Of a DNA stretch of 64,000 nt, positions 9,003 to 16,550 are shown one piece after another. Where the stretch lies: assembly GCA_927407015.1 (NCBI GenBank), contig CAKMJT010000008.1:1-64000 (forward strand), given 5' to 3'. The notes below the pieces were generated by a model that had not been told where the DNA came from, ran no database searches, and was given only the letters and a program-made list of their open reading frames with translations. How positions within the stretch are numbered: the stretch's first letter is position 1; each line of letters opens with the position of its first letter. The stretch is from an uncultured Proteiniphilum sp. GTDB taxonomy: Bacteria; Bacteroidota; Bacteroidia; Bacteroidales; Dysgonomonadaceae. Made by a program: the position numbers and the translations under genes.

Positions 9003-9256
9003 TCATTACTACCATCCCAGAATCCCACAATTTCGATTATTTTATCTTTGTCTTCGCCATCAATACCTTTAAAAGTAACCCTCAGCAAATCTTCCGATTT
9101 TGGGTCGGGTATTTCTGCATAAGGATTGGAATATTGTCCGTATGCAGTGAAAACAATTGGCTGTACTTCCCATTTATGAATCTGTTGACTTTTTGCATTA
9201 AATATTACTGCGGCCAGAAATACAAACAATCCGACAATTTTTACTAAATACTTCAT
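8963..9256 (-). pseudogene. DUF5060-type N-terminal domain of a lost glycoside hydrolase
   Basis: The ORF starts with a signal peptide (MKYLVKIVGLFVFLAAVIF) and continues with HKWEVQPIVFTAYGQYSNPY and GFWDGSNEWHTRV. This matches the Ig-like DUF5060 domain that normally precedes a DUF4038 catalytic domain in secreted Bacteroidetes hydrolases. After residue 90 the frame hits a stop within seven codons, just where the TIM-barrel remnant begins in another frame. Normal family members exceed 450 residues. This is the other half of a deletion junction near 8990. Confidence 0.7.
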
Positions 9257-9280
9257 TTTTATTTATTTCAAAATAATTCC

Positions 9281-9625
9281 TTATGATTCAATTACATCCA
9301 GCCAGTTTTGAATAACCTGCCGGGCCTGGTCGTCCAATTCACCCAGTTCATCAAAGGAAACAATCCCGTCGGCCACCTGCTCGGAAATAATCATCAGGTA
9401 TTTTGAACCCGACATATTATCATACCTGCGGGCCAGGTGCTTGTCGTGTGAAGTCAGTTTTTTGTAAATAGAAAGATAAGCATCCCGGTTGTCCAGCTTT
9501 CCCGATTTCCACTTTTCAATAACGGCCTCAGCCTTTTCGATTCCGTTTTGATATTCCCGCTGCAGACCTATTTCAATTATCTGGCGGGCAATTTTTTTCT
9601 GATATTTTGATAATTCGTATGGCAT
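9281..9625 (-). CDS. Uncharacterised small helical protein (cluster gene 3)
   Basis: A 114-residue, soluble, probably all-helical protein with no signal peptide (begins MPYELSKYQKKIARQIIEIG). I do not recognise a family. Its ATG overlaps the stop of the preceding gene by one base (TAATG), so translation is probably coupled. It is the last of three genes read together with the zinc-ribbon protein at 9998-10675. Confidence 0.65.
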   Translation of the reverse strand: MPYELSKYQKKIARQIIEIGLQREYQNGIEKAEAVIEKWKSGKLDNRDAYLSIYKKLTSHDKHLARRYDNMSGSKYLMIISEQVADGIVSFDELGELDDQARQVIQNWLDVIES

Positions 9626-9993
9626 TATTCTATTGATTTTGGCATAAGGTAAATATAATCAAGATGATTGGATTTGGCATGAAGAATTTTCAGATCTTTT
9701 TTATTTTTTGCCACTTTTGCGAAATGATTGATGTATCCCACTGATTTAGTGATAGCTTTGGCAAGATTTTTTTGAACAATGCCGCGTTCGCCTAAAAATA
9801 AAATCTCATCCGTAATTTTCGCTATTGTCTCCTCAAAAAGTTCGTCCTCTGCATCCTCATTTTCAACATAATGAATATTTACAAAATCGTATAGTTCTTT
9901 ATTTTTGGAAGCAAATTGAATCACCAGTTTTTGAAGTTCTTCTACCGGAATTTCCTGAATAGCTTGTTTGAATTCTTTGGATAGACGTGGCAT
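9625..9993 (-). CDS. Uncharacterised small protein (cluster gene 2)
   Basis: A 122-residue acidic protein starting MPRLSKEFKQAIQEIPVEEL, without signal peptide or membrane segment. It is predicted helical, with a central KITDEILFLGERGIVQKNLA segment. The C-terminus (HAKSNHLDYIYLMPKSIE) looks unlike the rest, so the gene may be a shortened or frameshifted version of a longer family. The start is 4 bp after the stop of the zinc-ribbon gene and its end is coupled to the next gene. Confidence 0.6.
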   Translation of the reverse strand: MPRLSKEFKQAIQEIPVEELQKLVIQFASKNKELYDFVNIHYVENEDAEDELFEETIAKITDEILFLGERGIVQKNLAKAITKSVGYINHFAKVAKNKKDLKILHAKSNHLDYIYLMPKSIE

Positions 9994-9997
9994 AAAT

Positions 9998-10675
9998 TTA
10001 TCTTATATAAGGTTCGTCCCTCACCAAATCGATTGTTCCCCCCGTGTAACCACACACTCCCATTCGGGGAGAATTCACTACCGGCATTTGGGCATAATCG
10101 TTAAAATCTTCACACTCTTCAGCATGTTTTTCAGAACAGGCTTCGCAGAAAAATGCTTCTTCTTCGTACCAACAAACGGTACAAATATTTACAGCAAGTT
10201 CTTTTTTACACATTGAACACATGATTTTCAACGGTTCGTTCCTTGAAAGCAGAATGATCTTTTCTTTCAGGTTCAGTTGATAATGTTTGTGTGCTTTTAG
10301 AAACACTCGTGTTGTAGTACCGAAATCGTAATCGTGGTTTATTTTAATCCGGGGCTGAAAAACATCTTCCACCTTGTGACTCATCGCGACTTTAAAATTT
10401 TTATGTCCGAAAGCACTCAAATGGCCGCAGCACTCAAGCCAGATATCACGCAAAAACTTGTCGATAACTTTCATTTGGGCATCTCCTTTTACCAAAAGAT
10501 GCAGAAACATTTCACCCGCTTCAACTTCTACATGTACATGATTGGAAACCGTTTTCCCGGCAGATTCCTTTTCCATTATTGTGAGGTGTTCTGCCAAATG
10601 TTTACCAATTTCTTTTTGCGGAAACATTTTCCCGCAATACAGGCATTTTCCTTCTGATTTTAATTCTTCGGTCAT
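9998..10675 (-). CDS. pRiA4b ORF-3-like protein with two zinc-binding modules
   Basis: The 225-residue protein has an N-terminal C2H2-like finger (Cys11, Cys14, His26, His30). A central domain contains FLRDIWLECCGHLSAF and YDFGTTTRVFLK, features of the plasmid pRiA4b ORF-3 / IS1096 TnpR-like fold. A C-terminal treble-clef-like cluster has Cys153, 156, 165, 168, 177, 180, His184 and Cys188. The function of this family is unknown; nucleic-acid or protein binding is inferred from the zinc modules. It heads a tight three-gene operon (4 bp and -1 bp gaps). Confidence 0.7.
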   Translation of the reverse strand: MTEELKSEGKCLYCGKMFPQKEIGKHLAEHLTIMEKESAGKTVSNHVHVEVEAGEMFLHLLVKGDAQMKVIDKFLRDIWLECCGHLSAFGHKNFKVAMSHKVEDVFQPRIKINHDYDFGTTTRVFLKAHKHYQLNLKEKIILLSRNEPLKIMCSMCKKELAVNICTVCWYEEEAFFCEACSEKHAEECEDFNDYAQMPVVNSPRMGVCGYTGGTIDLVRDEPYIR

Positions 10676-10718
10676 CTTTTAATCTTTTAATTCTATGTAG
10701 TTAAAATAGATAGCAAAG

Positions 10719-10967
10719 TTATAAAAATTTCGATTCCAGCGGATCGTTTTCCAAATCGTAAAATCGGTGCATAATTCCTGATGGCCCATTACCGGTGGCA
10801 TAACCGATTCCCAACTGCAGGGCATAAAACGTTTCTGAACTGAATTCGTTGTAAACAGCATGGGGCAGGTTGCAGGGAAAAAACATGGGAAATTTTTGTG
10901 GTGGCTCAAGACCCCGTTTACAAATAGGCCAATGCATCAGTCGTGCCTGACACGACGTTAAGAACAC
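10719..10967 (-). other. Probable gene remnant, family not recognised
   Basis: The last 50 or so residues of this frame (NLPHAVYNEF, then ALQLGIGYATGNGPSGIMHR and FYDLENDPLESKFL) read like real protein, whereas the first 30 do not. I take it as the C-terminal tail of a degraded gene. A competing frame at 10679-10909 overlaps it. Confidence 0.3.
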
Positions 10968-11300
10968 AGACCTGGGTTAATGCTTTTCATCGGACGAAAA
11001 GCCAAGCCCGCAGAAGAAAATCGCATATCCAAGGCGTTTCTCACGCCCTCCCTACGAACAGTGGGTTGTGGTATCTTTGTCCTTAAACAAACATTTATAG
11101 GGCTTTTTGTATGTTGTTTTTTTAATATGGTGGAATTTATAGAAGAAAAATACAACTTTTCACATTTAAAAGGCATCACACGACCCCGGATAATGATTAA
11201 ACATGAAAAGAATCTGCTTATTTAGGATGGGACGGAGACTTACCGTAGATAAAAATAAGAAGTGAGATTTTAAAATCGAGCAGAGCACAAAAAATAATTC
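10968..11300. other. Non-coding stretch with a promoter-like box and a 32-codon ORF
   Basis: No full gene is visible. A TATCTTTG box matching the Bacteroidetes -7 consensus lies at 11072-11079 on the plus strand, and 47 bp later an ATG at 11127 opens a 32-residue ORF (MVEFIEEKYNFSHLKGITRP, then 12 more) ending at 11225. It could be a small protein, a small RNA or decayed DNA. Confidence 0.25.
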
Positions 11301-11305
11301 ACTTT

Positions 11306-11337
11306 TTTGCGAATTTATAAAATAAATATTATATTTG
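11306..11337 (+). promoter_or_regulatory. higBA promoter (TTTG-N20-TATATTTG)
   Basis: TTTG at 11306-11309 and TATATTTG at 11330-11337 are 20 bp apart, matching the Bacteroidetes primary sigma factor consensus (TTTG near -33, TAnnTTTG near -7). The predicted transcript would start about 12 bp before the toxin ATG. Confidence 0.75.
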
Positions 11338-11355
11338 TTCCATAAATCATTTGGT

Positions 11356-11673
11356 ATGGAAGTTACGTTTGATAAGGATTATTTACGTGAGTTGTACACG
11401 AACGGCAAAACTAAGAAGAAGGGGTACCGTTTACAGCCAGGGATAATCAAGAAGTTTATTCGTATTATTGACTTAATGATTGACCAACCCGACATTGCCT
11501 CTCTTGCGAAATTTAATGCACTTCGATACGAAAAATTGAAAGGGGATAAAATGGGACTGTCATCTGTCAGAGTAAACGACCAGTATCGGATTGAATTTGA
11601 AGAGAAGACAATAGAAAATCAAACATATGCAACCATTTGCAATATTACGGATTTGTCAAACCATTATAAATAA
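11356..11673 (+). CDS. higB: HigB-type (RelE/ParE superfamily) toxin
   Basis: The 105-residue protein has the small basic RelE fold pattern: FNALRYEKLKGDKMGLSSVR, then VNDQYRIEF and a final beta strand (ICNITDLSNHYK). Members are ribosome-associated mRNA endonucleases. I chose the ATG at 11356, which fits the promoter just upstream; an earlier alternative start would lie within the -7 box. The toxin precedes its antitoxin by 6 bp, the toxin-first order typical of HigBA (also seen in GraTA). It appears intact, unlike the ParE-type relic near 5.3 kb. Confidence 0.88.
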   Translation: MEVTFDKDYLRELYTNGKTKKKGYRLQPGIIKKFIRIIDLMIDQPDIASLAKFNALRYEKLKGDKMGLSSVRVNDQYRIEFEEKTIENQTYATICNITDLSNHYK

Positions 11674-11679
11674 ACAGAT

Positions 11680-12024
11680 ATGATAACTATTCCAGGTGTC
11701 GATCCAAATATGATAGCAAACAACCTTGAGCCGTTTATTCCAACCCATCCGGGAGAAGTGGTGAAAGAAGAAATTGCGTATCGCGGTGTTTCGCAAAAGA
11801 AGTTTGCCGCTGATATGGATGTATCATATACTTTGTTGAACGAAGTGTTGAACGGCAAACGTTCTTTAAACACCGAATTGGCATTGTTAATAGAGGCAGC
11901 TTTGGGATTGGATGCCGAACCGCTTCTTAAAATGCAGGCGCGTTATAACATGATTACCACAAAACGCAATGGAAAGTTCATGCAAAAATTGAATAAAGTA
12001 CGAAAAATCAGTGCAGTATTGTAA
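11680..12024 (+). CDS. higA: HigA-type HTH antitoxin
   Basis: The 114-residue protein has an XRE-like helix-turn-helix (HPGEVVKEEIAYRGVSQKKF and MDVSYTLLNEVLNGKRSLN, about residues 24-62), followed by a short helical tail. HigA antitoxins bind HigB and repress the shared promoter. The start lies 6 bp after the higB stop, so the genes are co-transcribed. From 12025 to 12149 there is only AT-rich sequence and no further gene. Confidence 0.88.
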   Translation: MITIPGVDPNMIANNLEPFIPTHPGEVVKEEIAYRGVSQKKFAADMDVSYTLLNEVLNGKRSLNTELALLIEAALGLDAEPLLKMQARYNMITTKRNGKFMQKLNKVRKISAVL

Positions 12025-12149
12025 GGTCATAAACTACTAACCTTACTTTTTATAATTTACTTTTTCCTAACTTAGATAAGCTGGAACCAAAGAGGTAGAA
12101 CGTAAATACCACCTTACTTAGATTTCCGAAGGGGGCTGAATTTTAAAAT

Positions 12150-14192
12150 TTAAAATCTGTAACTCACCCCTCCCGATAGCCAGAAACCCGGTTGGGGAAT
12201 ATTCCCGAAATCGACATGGGTGGTGTTGAAGATGTTGTTGGCGTTGACAAACAGTTCAACATTGGGCAAAGTGTAACGGGCTTTGATATCCAGCAATGAG
12301 AAAGGGGTAAACTCCACCCTCTCTCCGGGCTGAAGGTCGACATACTGCACATAGGAACCCACCCGGTCCTGCCACCGGAAATGCCACGACAAGGATAGTT
12401 TCTTCGTCACCTGATGATGCAGCGCCGCCGTCAGCTTATGACGCAGATGATTCAATGCATAGTTGGAGATTAGGCTATCGACAGCCAGATCCTGGTGAAG
12501 ATACATATACCCGAAAGAGAGTGAGCGGAAAGGTTGGTTTGTCCCGAACCACGCTGCAAGATCCAGTAAAATGTTTGCCTCAAACCCTTTTTTATCGAGT
12601 TGGGTATGGTTCCTGGACTCCCACAATGCTTCGGGTGATGGTTTTACCCAGTCGATCATATTCCTGCCCTTCATATAGAAGGCAGCCACACTGCCTCTCA
12701 CCACGGGATGGGTGTATTTGGTGCCGACTTCAAACGCTTCGGATTGCTCTGCTTCAAGGTTGCTGTTGCCAATATGCGTTTTGGTCGTGTAGTACAGGTC
12801 GGTGAAGGTGGGCATGCGGGTAGCTTTGTTCCACGAGGCATAGATGCTGAGGTTCTCCTTTGCCCGGAACGATGCATTCAGTGCCGGATAGAAGTCGAAC
12901 TGATCAGCGATGGCCGTATTGTAATGCAACAAACCACCCAGGGAGAGTGTGAATGGGTCGTATATGAAATTATGTTCGACGAAATAACTGATGTTGGTGC
13001 GGTTATCCGATTTTGTGTATTTCCCGATGGAATCTTCCATCGGCCTGCCCAGCACATTGCTCAGGATGCCTTCGTTCCGGAACTCACCGCCGAAACCGGT
13101 GATACCCCAGGCAGAAGCATACTGCAGGTTGAGGTTCATCCCGAACACATCGCTCCGGTGATAATTATGGCCGGTGTACCATTCCGGCACATTGGGTGTG
13201 CCATCGCGGATCAGTTGAAATTCGTCGTAATGGCGGCTCCAGTAGAGGTGGGGTATCAGCCTGAGCTTACCATTCGTTTCCCCTTTTACCGACAGGAAAA
13301 GTCCCCTGGTATCATCGAACTGATCGGGATAAGCCGCTGTGTAGAAAGTATTGGCCCCGTAGGCCTTGTCGTTCAGCCCGGCCTGTATGTCGATGCGGGA
13401 TCCGTTGATGTTGAAGCGGCTCTGCCAGAGAAGGTTCGCAATGTTGTAGTCGCTGTTGCGAATATATCCGTCCGAGCGCTTATAACCCGCTGAGAGCGTG
13501 TGCAGCGCATTGTCAGTTTTATACGCCCCCCGCACATCAGCACCGAAGAGCCCGTGCATGCCTCCTTCCATTTTAGCGACAGCATTGGATACGTTCTCTT
13601 TTTTGGTGATGATATTGACCCCCCCGGCAAAGGCACTGGCACCGTAGACCAGAGAGGAGGGACCCTGCACGATCTCGATGCGCTCGATATCGGAGAGGTT
13701 GACGGGAATGTCGAAACTGTAATGTCCTGTGTGGGGGCTGGTGAGGTTCACACCGTTGAGAAGGATGGCTGTCTGATCGAATGATCCGCCACGTAGGGAG
13801 ATGTCCGCCTGTACGCCATGCGGTCCGCGTTGCAGGATATCGGCTCCTGCCACATACTGGAAAAGTTCTTCTATACTGCGAACGGGAGCCCGCTCAATTT
13901 CCTGTCTCGTGATCACGGTTACCTGCTTGGCTGCCATATTCAGCGGCAGATCCACTTTTGATGCGGTAACCACCACTTCATCCAGCTCTTGCAGTGGAAT
14001 GGTGTCGGACGATGACTGGATATGTACTCTTTCAACCGGCTCAGCCGATGCCGCATGAGCGCTCACCAGCGCGCAACCTGACAGTACACCGATGGTGACT
14101 GCCCTGTGTAGGCTGTTGAAAACGCTGTACGACTTATGGGCGAATCGTTTGAAACGAAATACCTTCATCGTGTTCAGTTGTTTTCTGTTCAT
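12150..14192 (-). CDS. BtuB-like TonB-dependent outer membrane receptor
   Basis: The 680-residue precursor starts with a long signal region (hydrophobic stretch about 30-48); a second ATG at codon 9 may be the true start. A TonB box-like DEVVVTASK is followed by the plug (VTVITRQEIERAPVRSIEEL, ADISLRGGSFDQTAILLNGV). A 22-strand-type barrel ends in an aromatic residue (VSYRF). Size and plug resemble cobalamin or small-siderophore receptors rather than the 1000-residue SusC type, because there is no N-terminal carboxypeptidase-like domain. No cobalamin riboswitch is visible upstream and no partner binding-protein genes are adjacent, so the ligand is unproven. Confidence 0.8.
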   Translation of the reverse strand: MNRKQLNTMKVFRFKRFAHKSYSVFNSLHRAVTIGVLSGCALVSAHAASAEPVERVHIQSSSDTIPLQELDEVVVTASKVDLPLNMAAKQVTVITRQEIERAPVRSIEELFQYVAGADILQRGPHGVQADISLRGGSFDQTAILLNGVNLTSPHTGHYSFDIPVNLSDIERIEIVQGPSSLVYGASAFAGGVNIITKKENVSNAVAKMEGGMHGLFGADVRGAYKTDNALHTLSAGYKRSDGYIRNSDYNIANLLWQSRFNINGSRIDIQAGLNDKAYGANTFYTAAYPDQFDDTRGLFLSVKGETNGKLRLIPHLYWSRHYDEFQLIRDGTPNVPEWYTGHNYHRSDVFGMNLNLQYASAWGITGFGGEFRNEGILSNVLGRPMEDSIGKYTKSDNRTNISYFVEHNFIYDPFTLSLGGLLHYNTAIADQFDFYPALNASFRAKENLSIYASWNKATRMPTFTDLYYTTKTHIGNSNLEAEQSEAFEVGTKYTHPVVRGSVAAFYMKGRNMIDWVKPSPEALWESRNHTQLDKKGFEANILLDLAAWFGTNQPFRSLSFGYMYLHQDLAVDSLISNYALNHLRHKLTAALHHQVTKKLSLSWHFRWQDRVGSYVQYVDLQPGERVEFTPFSLLDIKARYTLPNVELFVNANNIFNTTHVDFGNIPQPGFWLSGGVSYRF

Positions 14193-14221
14193 TATTGGAT
14201 TAATTTATTAGAAATTTGCTG

Positions 14222-14252
14222 CAAAAATAAGATAATTAATCGCAGGATGAAA
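14222..14252 (-). promoter_or_regulatory. Candidate promoter of the TonB receptor gene
   Basis: On the minus strand TATTTTTG (14222-14229) matches TAnnTTTG. TTTC at 14249-14252 lies 19 bp further upstream as a near match to the -33 TTTG. The transcript would start roughly 20-25 bp before the ATG. Confidence 0.45.
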
Positions 14253-14368
14253 ATCAAAAATACCAAAGAGTGCAATGTCTGTTTTTAACAGATCATTGAA
14301 AAATGACGGATGGGCAGAGTCTCCATTGAGGTAAACAAACACATCAGGTCCTCCATGGGCTATGCTGA

Positions 14369-14902
14369 TTAAAGTGCAAAAAAAGAAAAATGGACATTCC
14401 CGTAATTGCGGATCTCACTGAAATGGGGAAACTGTGAAAAATCATATTTTTTGGCATGTTCCAGGATAAATACTCCCTCCGGTTTTAACAGATTCTTTTC
14501 GAAAATGATTCCCGGAAGGGTATCGATCGCCGGCAGATCGTAAGGAGGATCGGCGAAGATGAAATCAAACTGTTCGCGACAGGCAGACAAAAAGGTAAAC
14601 ACGTCTGCCCTGAGAGGAAGTAGTTCAACCGCACCCAGCGTCTCTTTTGCCTTACAGATAAAACGCCAGTGAAGGTTGTTCTGCTCCACACTGACCACCC
14701 GTGGACAACCCCTGGATACCAGCTCCAGTGCGATGCTGCCGGTACCGGAGAAAAGATCGAGTGCGGCAGTCTCTTCCCAGTCGAGTCTGTTGTGCAGGAC
14801 ATTGAAAAGCCCCTCTTTCGCGAAATCTGTGGTAGGTCTCGCTTTCAGGCCGGCCGGTACCTGGATTCTCCGGGATTTGTATTTTCCGCTGATTATACGC
14901 AT
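14369..14902 (-). CDS. rsmD: 16S rRNA (guanine966-N2)-methyltransferase RsmD
   Basis: The 177-residue SAM-dependent methyltransferase has the family start MRIISGKYKSRRIQVP and KARPTTDFAKEGLFNVL. Motif I is ALDLFSGTGSIALE, and the catalytic FADPPYDLP (DPPY type) methylates an exocyclic amine. It modifies G966 of 16S rRNA in the small-subunit head. Its start overlaps the end of the DUF3822 gene by 10 bp, a conserved arrangement in Bacteroidetes that suggests translational coupling. Confidence 0.93.
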   Translation of the reverse strand: MRIISGKYKSRRIQVPAGLKARPTTDFAKEGLFNVLHNRLDWEETAALDLFSGTGSIALELVSRGCPRVVSVEQNNLHWRFICKAKETLGAVELLPLRADVFTFLSACREQFDFIFADPPYDLPAIDTLPGIIFEKNLLKPEGVFILEHAKKYDFSQFPHFSEIRNYGNVHFSFFAL

Positions 14903-15708
14903 AGGGCAGCAAGCATATCAGTAGGAAGCAATCTTCTTTGTTCACTGGTCAGGATGACTTCCGGATTCAACTCAATACTGTCGACGTGGCGAATCAGTTT
15001 CTTTAAAATATCGGTCACTGTCTTCTGTGAATCGATATCGCCCGACAGGCAGAGTCTATCAGTTGTCTGATCGAACTCCTGTTTTTCCCACACACTTGCA
15101 ATGAAATAGGTGGTGTCGTGTGGGTTTATTCCCGGAAAAGTGTTGACGGAGAGAAGATTATTTTCCGCAAAACAGGCAATAGTGGCACTCCTGTCGTGGA
15201 AATCCACGAAACAGGTCCTCTGGTTGTTCTCCGCCTGGCGGGTTTCGAACAGCTGCAACAACGGCGTAGTATGGTGGTGGAAAACCGGGTTCCACAGGTT
15301 GCGCGACAGGAAGGAATGGACCTCCTCATCGATATGAAAAACGATGTGGTACTCACCGGTGGATGAGAAATCACTGAGAAGAACGCCATCCACCTCATGA
15401 AAATTGAATCGAAACAGTTCCTTTACCCGCTTCTTGTCGTAAAAAGCGTGGGGTACAAGGGTATAGTATGGTGAGACAAGCGTTACTTTGGTCTTGTTGA
15501 ATGGTTGGCTGAAAAAGCCGAGATCGAAGATCAGCTTTTTGATATTGTCGGTGTACGATAACTTATTCCCCAGCCGTGTTGCCTGATGATGGAAAAGGGA
15601 GGGATTATCCTGACAGTGAATACAAAAAGAAAATCCATCCGGCGATAGCCGAATGGATAATTGATATTCTTCTGAATGGGCTAAGTCAATATTCTCCGGT
15701 AAAAACAT
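14893..15708 (-). CDS. DUF3822 family protein
   Basis: A 271-residue cytosolic protein (starts MFLPENIDLAHSEEYQLSIR) of a Bacteroidetes-restricted family with an actin/ASKHA-like layout suggested by FVDFHDRSATIACF and the final CLSGDI segment. No enzymatic role is established. It is the upstream gene of the rsmD pair (10-bp overlap) and lies 21 bp after the preceding gene, so the three probably form one unit. Confidence 0.8.
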   Translation of the reverse strand: MFLPENIDLAHSEEYQLSIRLSPDGFSFCIHCQDNPSLFHHQATRLGNKLSYTDNIKKLIFDLGFFSQPFNKTKVTLVSPYYTLVPHAFYDKKRVKELFRFNFHEVDGVLLSDFSSTGEYHIVFHIDEEVHSFLSRNLWNPVFHHHTTPLLQLFETRQAENNQRTCFVDFHDRSATIACFAENNLLSVNTFPGINPHDTTYFIASVWEKQEFDQTTDRLCLSGDIDSQKTVTDILKKLIRHVDSIELNPEVILTSEQRRLLPTDMLAALCV

Positions 15709-15729
15709 ATGGCTGGTTGATAGAACCCA

Positions 15730-16434
15730 TTATTCCCAGTTACCGGCGTTATTATTTGCCACCTCCAGTGATCCTACCTGCATACCGGGATATTTGTTTC
15801 CGGGACGGTCAAGCACTTCCTGGATCTTCTGATTCAACAGTTTCTTGTCGAGGTCGCCCAGATAAACAGCGTAGGGTGCCTTCGCCTCGAACACCTGGAT
15901 GGGATAACCGGATGCGGTGATCAGAGAATCTGTGCCCATTTCAAACTGAGCTCCTCTGCCAAACGGAATATATCTCAGTGAATCGATGCTGAAACGCGCA
16001 CGATTGGGATACAATACCTGCACAGCCGGTGAGAAGATGGAGTCTCTTGTTAATTGCGGAGCGTTCTTTGCATCATCCCACAAGCCGGCGGCTTTGATGG
16101 CTGCTTCATTGCCCGAACGGATGATCTGCATTGCCTTTTCTTCCGTCATCCCTGCCTCTAACTGAGCTTCCGTAAGATCGCCCGATTTGATGAGGGTGGC
16201 TATTTTACCATCTTGCACGAAATTGGTCAGCGTATCGAAACTGGCTGTATAGGATCCGGTCTGGGCGCGTAAAGCGACCTGTGCCGTGCGGATATCTACC
16301 AAACGCTGGATGACAGCCTTGTCACGTCTTTCTACTTCCGCATTGAAATCAATAGGCCCCTGGATACTTTTCCAACTGATATAAGCTAAAAGAACAATGG
16401 CTAATGCTAAAAGCACTCTCATTACAACTTTCAT
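15730..16434 (-). CDS. Conserved membrane-anchored protein, function unknown
   Basis: The 234-residue protein has one N-terminal membrane segment (VLLALAIVLLAYISW, about 7-21). A predicted periplasmic domain follows, containing a conserved helical stretch (RRDKAVIQRLVDIRTAQVAL) reminiscent of pseudopilin N-terminal helices. The rest is beta-rich (FSIDSLRYIPFGRGAQFEMG). I do not recognise a characterised family. It precedes the DUF3822-rsmD pair on the same strand. Confidence 0.7.
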   Translation of the reverse strand: MKVVMRVLLALAIVLLAYISWKSIQGPIDFNAEVERRDKAVIQRLVDIRTAQVALRAQTGSYTASFDTLTNFVQDGKIATLIKSGDLTEAQLEAGMTEEKAMQIIRSGNEAAIKAAGLWDDAKNAPQLTRDSIFSPAVQVLYPNRARFSIDSLRYIPFGRGAQFEMGTDSLITASGYPIQVFEAKAPYAVYLGDLDKKLLNQKIQEVLDRPGNKYPGMQVGSLEVANNNAGNWE

Positions 16435-16492
16435 GGACTTTTTCTTTTAAATAATTATACTGATTATGTTTTGATTTTCTGATTTTAGACTA

Positions 16493-16500
16493 CAAATTTA
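16493..16500 (-). promoter_or_regulatory. TAAATTTG box upstream of the membrane protein gene
   Basis: TAAATTTG on the minus strand matches the -7 element TAnnTTTG about 60 bp before the ATG at 16434. No clear -33 TTTG is present, so support is moderate. Confidence 0.35.
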
Positions 16501-16550
16501 GAAAAAGAATGATAATTGTGCTACTTTTACGGGAAAAATTACCAAAAAAA

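Noticed and set aside
10027-10040. Third operator-like site (AATCGATT within AAATCGATTGTT)
   Set aside because: It lies inside a coding region, matches only the core and has no promoter box at the 54-bp spacing.
14193-14368. Possible cobalamin riboswitch upstream of the BtuB-like receptor
   Set aside because: No B12-box-like conserved segment or long structured leader is visible, and the candidate promoter leaves a leader of only about 20 bp.
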